Shown: positions 63,820 through 64,000 of the stretch, piece by piece
How positions within the stretch are numbered: position 1 is the first letter of the stretch
Layout: each line of letters opens with the position of its first letter
NCBI RefSeq assembly: GCF_012641475.1
Contig: NZ_JABAIL010000002.1
Coordinates: 445,449-509,448 of the forward strand
Direction: 5' to 3'
Length of the DNA: 64,000 nucleotides
DNA from: Flammeovirga agarivorans
Lineage (GTDB): Bacteria; Bacteroidota; Bacteroidia; Cytophagales; Flammeovirgaceae
Translations under genes and position numbers: made by a program
The notes under the pieces: generated by a model
The model's input: the letters and a program-made list of their open reading frames with translations, nothing else
Database searches by the model: none
Told to the model about the DNA's origin: nothing

Positions 63820-64000
63820 ATGAAAAACTTTATATCCATACTTCTTCCTATACTAATTACGTTCAATACGGAAGCCGGTGGTCCGGAAGAAGACGGTATC
63901 AAAAAAGATACGAAAGGATACGACTATATGAACACCGCACCCAAAGTTGGGTATGCTCCTTTTATCCAAGGCGTTGCAAAAGAGTCTTCTTTAGATTTAA
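63820..64000 (+). CDS. Second tandem secreted-protein paralogue (3' end cut by window)
   Basis: The frame starts at the ATG at 63820 and runs to the window edge (60 codons). It begins MKNFISILLPILITFNTEA, a signal peptide, followed by an acidic linker and the segment YDYMNTAPKVGYAPFIQGVA, which matches the protein at 63261. The codons just after the signal (GGTGGTCCGGAAGAAGACGG) are richer in GC than the surroundings. The rest lies outside the window, so the length is unknown. Confidence 0.7.
   Translation, partial: MKNFISILLPILITFNTEAGGPEEDGIKKDTKGYDYMNTAPKVGYAPFIQGVAKESSLDL

Noticed and set aside
1-64000. tRNA, rRNA, CRISPR arrays, insertion sequences and riboswitches
   Set aside because: I looked in the intergenic gaps and saw no cloverleaf pattern, spaced repeats, terminal inverted repeats with transposase, or known aptamer core. 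A covariance-model scan would be needed to exclude small RNAs.

Overview
This window reads as chromosome of an AT-rich, gliding-type marine Bacteroidota, most like order Cytophagales (Flammeovirga-like). The clues are type IX secretion C-terminal sorting domains on three secreted proteins, lipoprotein signals, LolA, a DUF4251 protein, a class Ic aspartate aminotransferase, almost no Shine-Dalgarno sequences, and several promoters with the Bacteroidota -7 box TAnnTTTG. The genus is an inference. I saw no rRNA, tRNA, CRISPR array, insertion sequence, integrase or phage gene, and base composition is even throughout. It looks like core chromosome rather than an island.

Layout. 1-8.4 kb: the end of a secreted beta-repeat protein, a Dabb protein, a methyltransferase, a two-domain nucleosidase-like protein, a small acidic protein, and a 1050-residue protein with a catalytically dead caspase-like domain. 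8.6-21.5 kb: universal stress protein, AspT/YidE-type transporter, alpha/beta hydrolase, yicC, a subtilase-galE pair, photolyase, the tight minus-strand cluster hutG-ung-ftsX-SUI1, and a haemolysin III family protein. 21.5-27.6 kb: the sbcD-sbcC nuclease operon and a T9SS cargo protein. 27.6-36.5 kb: a previously easy-to-miss 50-residue membrane protein with its own promoter, operator and terminator; small secreted and GAF proteins; pncB-ftsK-lolA; and a BLUF photoreceptor. 36.6-47.8 kb: manA, trmN6, an AraC regulator with a tandem-repeat operator in front of a lipoprotein gene, a methyltransferase and membrane protein, an L,D-transpeptidase-like protein, a long TPR protein, a divergent Crp/Fnr-truncated globin locus with FNR-like palindromes, a SanA-like protein, and a NrtR-type regulator. 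48-64 kb: a CHAT protease with TPRs, an aminotransferase, an NAD(P)H oxidoreductase, a class A penicillin-binding protein, DUF4251, inositol monophosphatase, a lipoprotein, a SusA-like amylase, a GNAT-YheT-membrane protein operon, and two tandem paralogous small secreted proteins, the second cut by the window edge.

How it fits together. Most genes are housekeeping: envelope (ftsX, ftsK, lolA, PBP1A, L,D-transpeptidase, sanA), DNA repair (ung, photolyase, sbcCD), NAD and sugar metabolism (pncB, manA, galE, amylase), and stress or signal sensing (usp, BLUF, GAF, Crp/Fnr, AraC, NrtR). I found no complete new defence or biosynthetic system. The strongest leads are regulatory: an AraC-type direct repeat with 21-bp period (39754-39794), two FNR-like palindromes (45552-45565 and 27857-27870), and an inverted repeat beside the NrtR-like gene. 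Two protein architectures also stand out: the pseudo-caspase at 5275 and the nucleosidase-fold fusion at 2938.
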